A stretch of DNA of 64,000 nt from Adiantum capillus-veneris (Eukaryota > Streptophyta > Polypodiopsida > Polypodiales > Pteridaceae), in NCBI GenBank assembly GCA_014529385.2, contig CM043958.1, positions 143,056,734 through 143,120,733 of the forward strand, in the 5' to 3' direction. The notes beneath the pieces are model-generated. The model was not told the origin of the DNA and did no database searches. It saw only the letters and a program-made list of their open reading frames with translations. The translations under genes and the position numbers were made by a program. This document shows, in pieces, positions 23,930 to 35,909 of this stretch (the stretch's first letter is position 1; each line of letters starts with the position of its first letter).

Positions 23930-24477
23930 TTTCAGATAGAGATCCTAGAATGACCAGTAATTTCTGGAAGGGTCTCTTTAAGAATTTAGGGACAAGGCTA
24001 AACTTCTCTTCGGCCTATCATCCACAAACGGATGGCCAAAGTGAAATAGCTAACCTAACAATTCTAGATCTACTAAAAGCCTATGTAACGGAAGTAGATC
24101 GAAGATCCCAATGGGAGAAGTACTTACCCTTAGTGGAGTATGCTTACAATAACACTGTACATACTTCCATGGGAAAAGCACCTTTCGAGGTAATTGAGGG
24201 AAGATCAAAAAGTCCCTTGCTACTTAAGGTACATGGGAAGATCTTCGCTGCAGATGAGTATAGCCGAGACCTACAAGAATCTTTTCAAAAGATTAAGGAT
24301 TCTATCTCTATCTCACAACAAAGGCAAAAGGCTACTGCTGACAAGCACAGAAGAGCCCAAGCCTTTAAAGAAAATGATTGGGTCTTATTAAAATTCCCCA
24401 AGGCTCGATTAAGGCACACGATGGGCAAGAATCCTACGGGACACCAAAAGTACTATGTTAAACTAGCAAAAAGGTAA
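23872..24477 (+). pseudogene. Gypsy copy 1 integrase core, C-terminal half
   Basis: It continues the integrase after the frameshift: IFKYHGLRMSIVSDRDPRMT carries the second catalytic aspartate, and SAYHPQTDGQSEIAN carries the glutamate. It then runs through the helix with YAYNNTVHTSMGKAPFEV and stops at a TAA at 24474-24476, where copy 2 has a tyrosine codon. Confidence 0.92.
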
Positions 24478-24831
24478 TATGGTCCCTTCCAGATTCTTAG
24501 GCCAATCAGTGAGATGGCCTATCAACTCAAGTTTCCCAATCATTGGCTCATACATAATGCTTTCCATGTGAGCCTATTAAAGACTTACAAAGGAGAGCCA
24601 CCTCAACAACCAACTACTGAAGACCCACCGGAGATCCAGGACCAAGAGGAGGTGCTGCAACTCGAGTCCATTCTCTGACATGAATACAAGGTACTAAGAG
24701 GCGGTAAGACTATCCGCCGATATCTTATTAAGTTTAAGAATTATCCTTTTGAAGATGCTATATGGATGCAAGGCATACAATTAAAGGATAACATAAACCT
24801 TGTCAATGCTTACAATGCTTCCCAAGAGTAA
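24478..24831 (+). pseudogene. Gypsy copy 1 integrase tail and chromodomain-like end
   Basis: This is the same frame beyond the TAA. It has GPFQILRPISEMAYQLK and the WLIHNAFHVSLLK segment typical of chromovirus integrases, then RGGKTIRRYLIKFKNYPFED and AIWM. The last part has the Y-L-I-K-W/F-K-x-Y pattern of a chromodomain, so this family belongs to the chromoviruses. A TGA near 24676 interrupts it. Confidence 0.82.
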
Positions 24832-25186
24832 GCAAATGTACAAAATGTAAAAAATGAACAAAGTTTTTGTCTTATAAGACTCTCTTAATCTTTATTGTGC
24901 ACAAAAATGAAGTAGTATGCATGCTTAGATCAAGTTTGCGGAGACGACGTCTCCCAAACGCCAAGTAGAGCTTGTCACTCTACTATGGAAGATTGATAGG
25001 ACTAATGTGCAGACATGCTTGCGGCAGCCTCACGCTCTCAAGCACCAAATGGACTAGTCATCCATTGTGGAATGATGTCGTAGGGTAACATAGGGATCCT
25101 CTACCCGCTAAGAAAAGGACTCATGAATATGCTTTATCTTCTCTACACCATAGTCGAGAACGACTCTGATTTCAAGAGAGAGATAA
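24832..25186 (+). other. Gypsy copy 1 3' untranslated part and purine tract
   Basis: Non-coding sequence lies between pol and the 3' LTR. Its last bases, AAGAGAGAGATAA (25174-25186), are the likely polypurine primer. Copy 2 has the equivalent stretch at about 35560-35909. Confidence 0.75.
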
Positions 25187-26778
25187 TGTCATAATAATCA
25201 ATATCTAATTCTCCTAAATTATTTTCTCATGTTAAACTGATCATTTAATATGGGGAAGTGCCAGTGGAGAAAAAGCTAGAATATTGGTTAAGCTAGCAGA
25301 CCGGACACAGTAGGGATCCAAAGGAGGGAAAATAGGGATCCAAAGGGGGTGCCATCTGCAAAAGAGCCATGTGCAACAATGGGCTAAAAAGACCCTAAGG
25401 TTCAGCCCATTACGACTTCCAAAATGCTAAGGTTCCAAAATTCAAAGGTTGTGTCCAAAGGTCAACCATAGGGGAATTGGATGCTTTGTGTGTGTCCAAA
25501 AAAGTCTTTACACATCCCTACTTAGAAGGGGGAGATCCTTGCTTGTAGGAGATAAGAGATAAATCCACACACACACAAGCTCCCTTTGCACAAAGGGAAT
25601 GAGGGACACATGTCAGCTCCCTAGCCCAGATGCCCACAAGGTGTACCCAATTTCTATTGGATGCCCTTGGAGGTGGACCAATGAGAATTAGGGTAGAGTA
25701 AATCTAGTTTAATTAATTTAAAAACACTTAATAAAAGAACCAATGAGAATTAAGTCCTCTAGAAGACTATTGGATAGTCTCTCAAGGGGTCCAATGAGCA
25801 TTCAACAGCCCAATGGCTTGCCTGATTCCTATTGGCAAGGAGGCAAAGGGGTCCAATGAGAGTTTAGTTGAATTATTAAATTACCTAAAGCTCTCACAAA
25901 GGGGGAAAGGGGGACACATGTCAGAAGGCTATCACTTATATTGCTTAATTACCATTGGCTAGGCCTGGGGAGGTCCAATGAGAGTAGAGCATGAGAAAAT
26001 AGCAAGAGGGGTCGACCAAGAGAGAGAGGCGGCTGATTTTTGCAAGGCATTATCACACACACACTCACACAATCTCACTGTGTGAATTAAATAAGACTCT
26101 CTCTCTCTCTCCTTGTCAAGCTTTAATGGAAAGCTTACCACCTACTCCAAGCTTGTGAGAAGGGAGGCCTACACCAACAACTCTTGGCTTTGTGATGCAT
26201 ATCCAACCAAGAGCCAAGCTTCAATGCATTCTCATCTCCTCTACCATGTTAATTACTAAGCTAAGCTATGCTAATATGAGTGATTATGTGAGGAGATGTA
26301 CATCTTTCTCGTAAGAATACTCCTTCTTCCTCTCAATCTACTCTCATACCCTGCTAGCTCTCACCATCTTTGAAGGTGTGTGAGGTCTTGGGTCTGAGAC
26401 TGGAGATAATTGATGTTGTGTTTGCTAAGTGTTTTGCTTAGTGCATGAAGCTTTCATCTTCATTGCACTAGCTAGTCTTGAAGGAACACAAAGAATTGTA
26501 TTGTACAATGTCTCTCTTGATGGGAGAAACCATAATACAAAGCCTTTTGGAGGGGGGACCGGCTCCATGCAAATCCTGTCCTCAACTGTTGTCAATAGCT
26601 TAATTTCTCTCTCTTTTGAAAGTATTGTTCATGCTATCTAACTAGGTGTTATGCTTTTTGTTGCTCTCTCCACCCAAGCACTCTTGTAATTCTCATTAGG
26701 AATCTATTCTAATGAAATGCCCACTATGTTCATGCTAATTTCCGCTACACACAAGTTTTTAGGCCATTAAATGTTACA
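25187..26778 (+). repeat. 3' LTR of gypsy copy 1
   Basis: This 1,592-bp LTR matches 17868-19468 throughout. It ends GTTACA and is followed by CATCTATGACC, the continuation of the older LTR that the element entered. Confidence 0.93.
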
Positions 26779-26835
26779 CATCTATGACCTTGACACAAAA
26801 ACCCTAGCACTAAAACTCATCACATACTTCCTTCT
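26779..26835 (-). repeat. Gypsy LTR fragment, right part
   Basis: It continues the 17012-17867 LTR fragment after the inserted element. The match to 37906-37960 runs through CTATGACCTTGACACAAAA and is lost near 26835. Confidence 0.6.
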
Positions 26836-28410
26836 AAAATCAAAGCAATCGTCCTCAATTGCCGATTACAAATACTCATACATCTAACATTTATGCATGT
26901 TAAAATCTCACAATCGATCAATCATTAATGCATTCTTGTTTCATGATGTCTGTGCACACATAAAAGCTACATTCAAATACCTCGTGTGCGTCTAAAATAT
27001 GTCTGATGATCTCTATCTTAACCAACACCTAGAAAAGGTCACTGTATCTTACTTGAATGTTGATCACTCACCCATCTTAGTCAATGCATATAAAAGGCCA
27101 TTGGATCCTGCTTGTGGTGCATGCATACACCCAAGATCATAATCTTAATTAATCCCAAATTCAGAGAAAAAAAATTCTCATTTCATCCTAACCTACATTC
27201 ATAGTTCTTTCTTTAATGTGCCGTCCCTCACTATTTGAGTAGTTTGGTTTCTAAAGTTCAACATCAATCCTTTGATCATGTGCCTCATTTGGATAGTTCA
27301 TTCTATGGCATCAAATCGGGATGGTACGTATAGAACCATCGCATGCGAGCATCGCATCCTCCCAAATCCATAACGTAGAAGTCAACTAGTACTCTAAATG
27401 TATGAACTTGTAGTTGAAGTGATCAAATGGATGGTGTCAATGATGTGTAGGTTTTAGTGGCCATTCGTACTTCAATTTGTGTCCATTTGGCATATTCCTC
27501 AATACCTAATCATGCAGTTAATTCTAGGGAGATAAAAATTTTCATAGAACCTGAGTCAAAGAGGATAAGGGAATCTTGATCTTTTGACTTTTCCCATAGC
27601 TCTACATGGCTCATTGGATGTATCAATAGTAGGACCACCTATCAAGTTAGAAATCAATCATTTTGAAGGTTAGGGCTTCGTGCTTCATATGTAGAGGGTC
27701 TTTTGTTATTGGGGTTTTTTGGGTAGTCTCAAGCAATGTGACCATGAAGGCCACATTTGTAACACCTTCCTTCTTATTGGTATTGTGCCTTTGCTTAAAA
27801 GTGAGCCTTCAAGTAGTAGTGTTGGAAATTGTACATGCTCTCGATTGAGGGGTATCTTGGGTAGAGGAGTAAGGATTTGGATTTCCCTTGTAGGAAGGGT
27901 CAATGAATATGAATTTTTTCTTCATAATGTGATAGCCTACTCTTTCATGTGACATAATTGCTACATGTTTGATACCACTTTCCCTATATAGTAATCTTGT
28001 AGTGGAAAAGGTAGTCCCACAATGTAAATCTCATCTTGTTTGACAAACGTAATGTCTCAAAAGCTAGAAATTGGCAGATACACATCCCAACATCTTTGAT
28101 TGTAAATTGAAATAGTGTCCAAAGGGTACATCAGACCACAGCACGTTCCAATTATATCTACTTCTAATGTCTCAACAAGAAAGCTTTGGTAGAAATTGAG
28201 CTTCAAGCCATGCCAGCTCTTTCACATTCTAGTGTCTTGGTTAGGGCATCCCACCATGTCAAAGCACTACCTTTGAGATAAGATGTGACTCATAGCAACT
28301 TTAATTCTTTTGTAAATTTCCGTTAACAATACATCAAATTGTTGTGAGAACTTGAGAGCATTGTGGGAATCATTTATGCTTGAGAAGGTGACAAATTCAA
28401 CCATCGCACC
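26836..28410 (-). pseudogene. Minus-strand gypsy gag-protease remnant
   Basis: On the minus strand a zinc-knuckle-like stretch (a CPSWSHCLRLPKKPQ frame, 27706-27800) is followed by a retropepsin site near 27545-27590 that reads LILFDSGSMKIFISLE, with its D-S-G triad intact. Further on lies a GCDAR-type strand segment. No RT follows before the older LTR fragment at 26.8 kb. Stops are frequent. It could be the internal part of the element whose 5' LTR and PBS lie at 37.1-38.4 kb, separated from it by insertion of gypsy copy 2. Confidence 0.6.
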
Positions 28411-28544
28411 TATCATAATAACTAATATATAATTCTCCTAAATGATTTTCTCATGTTAAACTGATCATTTAATATGGGGGAGTACCAGGGGAGAAAAAGC
28501 TAGAATATTGGTTCAGCTAGCAGACCACCCACAATAGGGATCCA

Positions 28545-28586
<42 letters not shown>

Positions 28587-30225
28587 TCTGCAAAAGATCA
28601 ATGTGCAACAATGGGCTTCAAAGACCCTAAAATTCAGCCCATTAAGACATCCAAAATTCTAAGGTTTTAAAATTCAAAGGTTATGTCCAGTGGTCCAACC
28701 CCAGGGAAAATTGGATGCTTTGTAGTGTGCCAAAAAAGTCTTTGCAAGCTCCTACATAGGAGGGGGTGAGCCCTTTTAGTAGGGGATGAGAGAGAAACAC
28801 ACACACACACACTCATACAAGCTCCCTTTACACAAAGGGATTAGGGAACACATGTCAGCTCCCTAGCCCAGCTACCCCCAAGGTGCACTCAAATCCTATT
28901 GGATGGCCATAGAGGTGGACCAATGAGAATTAGGCTATAGTAAATCTAGTTTAAATTATTTAAAAACACTTGATAAAAGAACCAATAAGAATTAATCTCT
29001 CTAGAAGACTATTGGGGACAGACTCCTAAGGGGTCCAATGAGCATTTAGCAGCCCAATGGCTTGCCTGATTCCTATTGGCCAAAAGACAAAGGGGTCCAA
29101 TGAGAGTTTAGTTTCATTATTAATTAACTAAAGCTCTCACAAAAGGGGAAACGGGGACACATGTCAATAGGCTATCACTTATGCTTCTCAGTTTTCATCG
29201 GCTAAGCTTTGCAGGGTCCAATGGGGTGTCAGCATGAGTATTTTGCAAGAGGGGTCGACCAAGAGAGAGAGAGGCTGATTTTGGCAAGGCATTATCACAC
29301 ACACACTCACAAAGTCTCATGTGTGAAGCAAGAAGACTCTATCCCTCCTTCTCAAGCTTTATTGGAAAGCTCATCATCTACTCCAAGCTTGTGAGAAGGG
29401 AGGCCTACACCAACAACTCTTGGCTTTGTGATGCAAATCCAACCAAGAGCCAAGCTTCAATGCATTCTCATCTCCTCTACCATGCTAATTACTAAGCTAT
29501 ATGCTAAGCTATTATGAGTGATTATGTGAGGAGATATACTTCTTTCTCTTAAGACTACTCCTTCTTCCTCTCAATCTACTCTCATACCCTGCTAGCTCTC
29601 ACCATCTTCAAAGGTGTGTGAGGTCTTGGGTCCGAGACTGTGAGGGAATTGATCTTGTGTTTTATAAGTGTTTTCTTAGTGCTTGAAGCTTCCATCTTAA
29701 TTGCACTAGCTAGTTATTGAAGGAACACAAAAAATTGTATTGTAAAATGTCTCCCTTGATGGGGGGAAACCTATAATACAAAGCCTTTTGGAGGGGGGAC
29801 CGGCTCCATGTAAATTCGGTCCTCAACTGTTTTCAATAGCTTAATTTCTCTCTCTTTTGAAGTATTGTTCATGCCTACCTAACTAGGTGTTATGCTTTTT
29901 GTTGCTCTCTCCACCCAAGCACTCTTGGTATACTCATTATAAGGAATCTATTCTAATGAAATGCTCACTATGTTCATGCTATTTTCCACTACTTTTGGAG
30001 GGGGGACTGGCTCCATGTAAATCCAGTCCTCAATTGTTGTCAATAGCTTAATTTCTCTCTCTTTTGAAGTATTGTTCATGCCTACCTAACTAGGAGTTAT
30101 GCTTTTTGTTGCTCTCTCCACCCAAGCACTCTTGTTATACTCATTAGGAATCTATTCTAATGAAATTCTCACTATGTTCATGCTATTTCCACTACACACA
30201 AGTTACTAGGCCATTAAATGTTACA
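28411..30225 (+). repeat. 5' LTR of gypsy copy 2, with poly-G and internal duplication
   Basis: It is about 1,815 bp, longer than the copy 1 LTR for two reasons: a G run of about 40 at 28545-28584, and a tandem duplication of about 210 bp near the right end (about 29780-29993 repeated at about 29994-30195). Confidence 0.88.
28545..28584. repeat. G40 homopolymer in the copy 2 LTR
   Basis: A run of about 40 G replaces the short GGATCC/AAAGGGGG stretch of the copy 1 LTR, so it is an expansion of a pre-existing short G tract. Confidence 0.9.
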
Positions 30226-30643
30226 TTGGTATTTGAGCACAAGGTTTCTCTTTTCTTGCTCAAGAAGGGAGGTCCTCAAGCTAGCTATAAATGGTTGGTA
30301 TTATTAATTGCAATTGAGTAAGTAGAATAAGGATTTTTCAGCCTTGCAGTGCACTTGCCTTCGTGTAGATAACGGGTCATCACCGTCGAGAGCTATGGTC
30401 TTAATATTGAAGTCCTAAGGGGCTTGCCTACAGCTTAACCACTATTGAGCTTTTAGAAGCTTGACAGGAGTCGGTATTGTTTTGGTGTTGAAAGACCCTC
30501 TCTTCTATGCCTTGCAATTAATGATATTGGAGCCACGAGTACAGTAGCTCGAGTGCTTTTCTAAAGGGGTAAAGAGGAGTAGCAACTAGGGCTTGAAGTG
30601 CCAAAGTACACCTAAAAAAGGTTTACACCTAAAAGTTGTTAGT

Positions 30644-31000
30644 ATGGCTGACAATAGTAAAGAGAGTGAAATTAATGTTCATAGCTTTGATTTTGCTAAT
30701 GAGCCGGCTACTAATGATGCCCCTATGCTTGTTAACTACCTTGTTTCTAGGCTTCAATAAGCCATGGGCAATCCATCCCTCCAAAGTGAAGTGCAACGGC
30801 AGCTTCGTGCTCATGGGATTCTCCAAACTCCCCACCATGACGAGAGAGTACCTAGGAAGCCTTCTTGTGAGACTTCCAAAAGAGGCCTCTCTCCGATTCG
30901 GAAAGAAGAAGAGGATGCGTACGAAGGGCTCAAGAATTTACTACTTGATGACGCATCTCCTTCCCAAAGGAGAACTCAAGAGCCCCCACCAAAGGAATGA
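30644..31000 (+). pseudogene. Short ORF upstream of gag, gypsy copy 2
   Basis: It matches the 118-residue frame of copy 1 (start MADNSKESEINVHSFDFAN, end PPPKE then TGA). One in-frame TAA at 30758 replaces a CAA codon. The terminal TGA is the same as in copy 1. In this copy the following gag frame is in phase with it, so only the TGA separates them. Confidence 0.65.
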
Positions 31001-31033
31001 GAAATAAATGAGTCTCCTGCCGCCTCAACGGAG

Positions 31034-31819
31034 ATGGCTCTACGAGGACGGTGGGCAAAATGCTCTCCGTCACCTCCTAAACGGAGAAGACCATCGCACA
31101 CTTCTCCACATCATAATTCAAAGAGGGATGACAGAAACCAAGAGAAGAAAAAGGCGAGAAAGTGGTCACCCTCTTCTCCATATTCTTCATCCTCTTCCTC
31201 TTATGAAGAAAGTGATAGAGCAGACAAGGAGGATTAAGGCAAGAAAAAGGCGAGAAAGAGGTCACCCTCTTCTCCATCTTCCTCAAATTCTTCATCTTCA
31301 GAAGAAAGCGACGGTGCAAATTTTGAACCATCAAAAAGTAGAGGCCATAGGAAATCCTATGCCGCGTGGAAGAGGTCGTCCAGGCTCAAGAAGTTTAAAG
31401 AGGGAGGAAAGAGCATCTCTTTCCTTACCTACGGTGGCATGCTATGGACAAAGTCTTGGCTTTCATGCAACAGTTCGATGAGGCATTTGGAGATGAGGGC
31501 TTCACGGAGTCCTCTAAGCTACACCATGTAGCTATGCATTTTAAAACATCTGCCAGGAAATGGTGGTCTAGCCTACGGACAAACGATGAAGCTCCAGGAA
31601 CATGAAAAGCTTTAAGAGCTTCCATCATAAAGCAATTTTTGGCCACCAATGCCAAAGACAAAGTACTCACCAAATGGCGAAGCTTGAAGCTACAAATCCA
31701 TTCACAAATATGTAGACAAGTTTTGGGACTTACATCTCAAAGACACTGTCTTCAAAAGATGGTTTTTAAGGAGCAAAAACAACAATTTTGTGCGGGCTTA
31801 ACTGAAGAAATGGTGGACT
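31034..31819 (+). pseudogene. Gypsy copy 2 Gag, N-terminal and core pieces
   Basis: The start MALRGRWAKCSPSPPKRRR matches the copy 1 Gag start. The basic, serine-rich region is interrupted by a TAA near 31236 and the core by several frame changes and a TGA near 31600. Core motifs such as FGDEGFTESSKL and SLKL are still readable in other frames. Confidence 0.8.
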
Positions 31820-32704
31820 ATGTTAACTCCCAAAGGCCACGCACCCTATCTACGGGTCATACACCATAGCATGGTGTCTTCACAAATCAATTTCCAAACA
31901 GGGGCTAAGAGAAATCCTAAGCCCACGAAAAACAAGGGTTCTAATGAGCCTAAGGGGAAGGACAATGTCCAAAAGTCTCCTAAGGGCAATTCCAATAACA
32001 ACAAAGCTAAGGATAATGGAGTTTACAAAGGCAAAAACAAACTCTCTCCTGAAGAGCTTGAGCGTTATCGCAAGGATAACCATTGTTTCAAATGCGGCGA
32101 GCAAGGGCATGCGTACCATGCTTGCCCCCAAAAGAACACCCGCTATGAGCCTCCTAGAGCTAGCTTGGTCGAAATCCAAGAAGAGGAAGCTCAACACAAA
32201 GGATCTCCTCTATGCCATGCTTGGGGAAAGGTAAGAGAACATGATGCTTTTATTCTCTTTAACCCTGATTCTACTCACAATTTCATATCCACAGAGTTGG
32301 CCACCAAGCTAGGCATCCAAGCCTATGAGATGGGAGATGTCCTACCCGCAGATGGTGCTTTCAAGGGGCAAAAAGCTTCAGTCACTCCCTTAATCGGGAA
32401 ATTGAGGCTCCATGTCCAAAGCTATATGGACAAAGAGGACTTCTTTATCTCTCCTCTCAAGCACAAGGATGTAATCCTAGGGTCACCATGGTTTGATTGC
32501 ATGGCTGCCAATGTTATATTCCCTCGAAGGAGAATCTACTTTAGGTTCAAGGAAAAAGATATGTACATAGATGCCAAAGAGATGGGTAACACCATACCCA
32601 TTGTACATATGCAAGCTTTCAATAATTCAATAAAGAACTCTATTTTCGTATACATGATTTTTGTTAAAGATTCACAAAATGAACCTAATGCTTTAGCAAA
32701 ATAA
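31820..32704 (+). pseudogene. Gypsy copy 2 Gag end, zinc knuckle and protease
   Basis: This is the longest open piece of copy 2. It carries the CCHC knuckle CFKCGEQGHAYHAC, then the protease entry AFILFNPDSTHNFIS, and then the full protease through VILGSPWFDC. Here Gag and protease are in one frame, which shows that the split in copy 1 is a lesion. The catalytic aspartate position is asparagine and the following residues are P-D instead of P/S-G, so the protease should be inactive. Confidence 0.85.
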
Positions 32705-35440
32705 AATATGAACAATCACAAGGAATTAGAGTTATCCAAATTTCTCAAGGGGTTTCAAGATGTTTTTATTGATGACATCCCTTGTGAACTACCTCCTAAA
32801 CGAGGCAATGATGACCATGCAATTGAACTTCTTCCAAGAAGTTCACCACCTAATAAACCTCCTTATAGAGTTTCTCAAGCTCAACAAGAGGAGATTATGC
32901 GGCAAGTGCATGAGTTAGTTGAGAAGGGCATGGTTAGGCCTAGCTCATCTCCATTTTTCTCACATGTGTTATTAATGCAAAACAAAGACGGCACATATCG
33001 TATGTGTGTCGACTATAGAGCACTAAATAGGATCACTGTCAAAAATAGCTTTCCCGTTCCACGGGTAGAAGACATATACGATAAGCTGCAAGGGTCGACC
33101 TACTTCAGTAGGATTGACCTAAAAAGTGGCTACCACAAATAAGGATAGTTGATCAAGACATTGTAAAGACCGCATTTTGCACTACATTTGGTCTTTTTAC
33201 CAATACATTGGCATGCCTTTTGGCTTGACCAATGCACCATCCACATTCAATCGCTTGATGGAGAAGCTATTCAGGCCTCACCGAACCTTTACTGGAGTGT
33301 TCTTTGATGATATTATCATCTACTCTAATTCACTAGACAAACACAAGCAACACCTCCAGGTAATATTTCAAGTCTTAAGAGAGAATAAACTTTATGTAAA
33401 TTGAAAGAAAAGTGAGTTTTTCTTACAAGAGATTCAATAGTTAGGTCACATTATCTCTCAAGATGTCATCCAAATGGATACATCAAAGCTAGAGGTAAAA
33501 AAAGGATGGCAAAATTCAAGGAATCTTCATGAACCAAGAAGCTTTATAGGTATGTGTGCATACTATAGATGCTTCATAGAAAAGTTCTCACTAATAGCAA
33601 GACCGCATTACATGAACTAACAAAGAAAAACGTTAGGTATACATGGTGTCGCAAGGAGAACAATACTTTCAAAAAGCTTATCTCTCAACCTGTGCTTACT
33701 CTGTCGGATCTCTCAAAGCCATTTGAGGTCCAATGTGACGCTTGTGATGATTTCCTTGGAGCTTTTTTGCTCCAAGAAGGGCACGCCATAGCCTATGAAA
33801 TTCAAAGACGCGACTTTGTTGAGCAAGCTCTAGGCATATATGAAAAGGAACTCCTCGCAGTTCTACATGCCTTAGACTCATGGAAGCACTATTTATTGGG
33901 GACTCCTTTCATTCTGCGGGACGGATCACCAAAGCCTTAAGTACTTAATGACGCAGACAAGGCTCTCCAAAAAACAAATGAGGTGGGCAAATTTCCTTTT
34001 GAAATTTCATTTTCATATTGCTCACATTGCGGGTAATCATAATCAAGTAGTCAATGCACTCTCAAGACGGCCGAGAGTGAATGCGGTTTCCATGGCAACT
34101 CACAATGATTTATCTTCCATGATATGTGAGTATGCTATTGATCCCAAATTTAGAGATGTGATTTCAGCCATTGCACTAGGGAAGAAAGAGGAACCATTTA
34201 CTTTACAAGATGGTTATCTTCTCTATGGCAATAGATTATGCGTTACTAACTCACTACGTGAGAAAGTAATGTATGAATCTCATGCTCCTCCTTATGCGGG
34301 GCATAGATGGATTCAGTCTACCCTAAAAGGGATTGAAACATATTTCTATTGGCCTACCATGAAAGCAAACACACAAGAGTATGTTTCTAAATGTGTGGTA
34401 TGCCAAAAGATGAAGTTTGATAGAGGGAAGCAACCTGGACTGCTTCAACCTTTGCCAATCCCTAATTCACCATGGGAGAGCATATCCATGGATTTTATTT
34501 TTGGATTACCTAAGACTATCCATGGGAATACGAGAATATGGAAGATAGTTGACAGATTTAGCAAACAAGCTCATTTCACCTGTCAAAAAGACTATCAAAG
34601 CCCATCAAAATATCACAAATCTTCAAGTACCATGGCTTGCCAATGTCCATAGTGTTGGATAGAGATCCTAGAATGACCAGTAATTTTTGGAAGGGTCTCT
34701 TTGAGAATTTAGGGACAAGGCTAAACTTCTCTTCGGCCTATCACCCGTAAACAGATGGCCAAAGTGAAATAGCTACCCTCACAATTCTTGATCTACTAAA
34801 AGCCTATATAACGGAAGTAGATCAAAGATCCCAATGGGAGAAGTACTTACCCTTAGTGGCGTATGCCTACAAAAACATTGTACATACTTCCACAGGAAAA
34901 GCTCCTTTTGAGGTAATTGAAGGAAGATCCAAAAGTCCCCTTCTACTTAAGGTACACGGGAAGATCTTCATTGCACATGAGTATAGCCAAGACCTACAAG
35001 AATCTTTCCAGAAGATTAAGGATGCTATCTCTATCTCACAACAAAGGCAAAAGGCTGCTGCTGATAAGCACAGAAAATCCCAAGCCTTTAAAGAAAATGA
35101 TTGGGTCTTGCTTAAATTTCCCAAGGCTCAATTAAGGCACACAACGGGCAAGAATCCTACGGGACATCAAAAGTACTATTCTAAGTTAGCAAAAAGGTAC
35201 TATGGTTCCTTTCAGATTCTTAGACCCATCAATAAAATGGCCTATCAACTCAAGTTGCCCAGCCATTGGCTAATACACAATGGTTTCCATGTGAGCCTAC
35301 TAAAGTCTTACAAAGGAGAGCCACCTCAAGAACCAACTATTGGAGACCCACCGGAGATCGAGGACCAAGAAGAGGTGTTGCAGCCTGAGTCCATTCTCGG
35401 ACATGAAGACAAGGTATTAAGAGGCGGTAAGACTATCTGA
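32705..35440 (+). pseudogene. Gypsy copy 2 RT, RNase H, integrase and chromodomain pieces
   Basis: It is a chain of open pieces (32708-33142, 33177-33404, 33569-33940, 33948-34652, 34856-35440) matching copy 1 pol in order. RT: YRMCVDYRALN, FSRIDLKSGYH, MPFGLTNAPSTF, VFFDDIIIYS. RNase H: FEVQCDACDDFLGAFLLQEG. Integrase: CVVCQKMKFD, SMDFIFGLPK. The tail keeps WLIHNGFHVSLLKSYKGEPP and RGGKTI before a TGA near 35438. At least six frame changes or stops separate them. Confidence 0.88.
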
Positions 35441-35909
35441 CGATATCTTATTAAGTTTAAGAGGTATCCTTTTTAAGATGCTAGATGGATGCAAGGCATA
35501 CAATTAAAGGATAACCTAAACCTTGTTAATGCTTACAATGCTTCCCTAGAGTAAGAAAATGTACAAATGTTTAAAATGAACAAAGGTTTTTTCTTATAAG
35601 ACTCTCTTTTTCTTTATTGTGCACAAATGTTAAGTAGTATGCATGCTTAGAATCAAGTTTGTGGAGATGACTTCGTCCAAACACCAAGTAGAGCTTGTCA
35701 CTCTACTATGGAAGATTGATAGGACTAATGGGCAGACATGCTTGCAGCAACCTTAGGCTCTCAAGCGCCAAATGGATTAGTCATCCATTCTGGAACAATG
35801 TCGTAGGATGAGATAGGGATCCTCTACCCGCTAGAAAAAGGACTAATGAATAGGCTTTATCTTCTCTACCCCATAGTCAAGGATGACTATGATTTCAAGA
35901 GAGAGGTAA

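Larger units (their letters stand above)
17868..26778 (+). mobile_element. Ty3/gypsy chromodomain retrotransposon, copy 1
   Basis: This 8.9-kb plus-strand element has LTRs of 1,601 bp and 1,592 bp that start TGTCATAATAATC and end GTTACA. It has a Met-tRNA PBS, a purine tract, and the gypsy order gag, protease, RT, RNase H, integrase, with a chromodomain-like tail. It sits in an older minus-strand LTR. CATC is present on both outer sides (17864-17867, 26779-26782) and only once in the uninterrupted paralog at 37906-37909. Coding is broken by three single-base deletions relative to copy 2 and by stops in the integrase tail. The two LTRs are very similar by eye; divergence was not measured. Confidence 0.93.

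Noticed and set aside
26429-26641. Plus-strand open frame of 70 codons
   Set aside because: It lies wholly inside the 3' LTR of gypsy copy 1, and the same place in the 5' LTR is not open over the same span.
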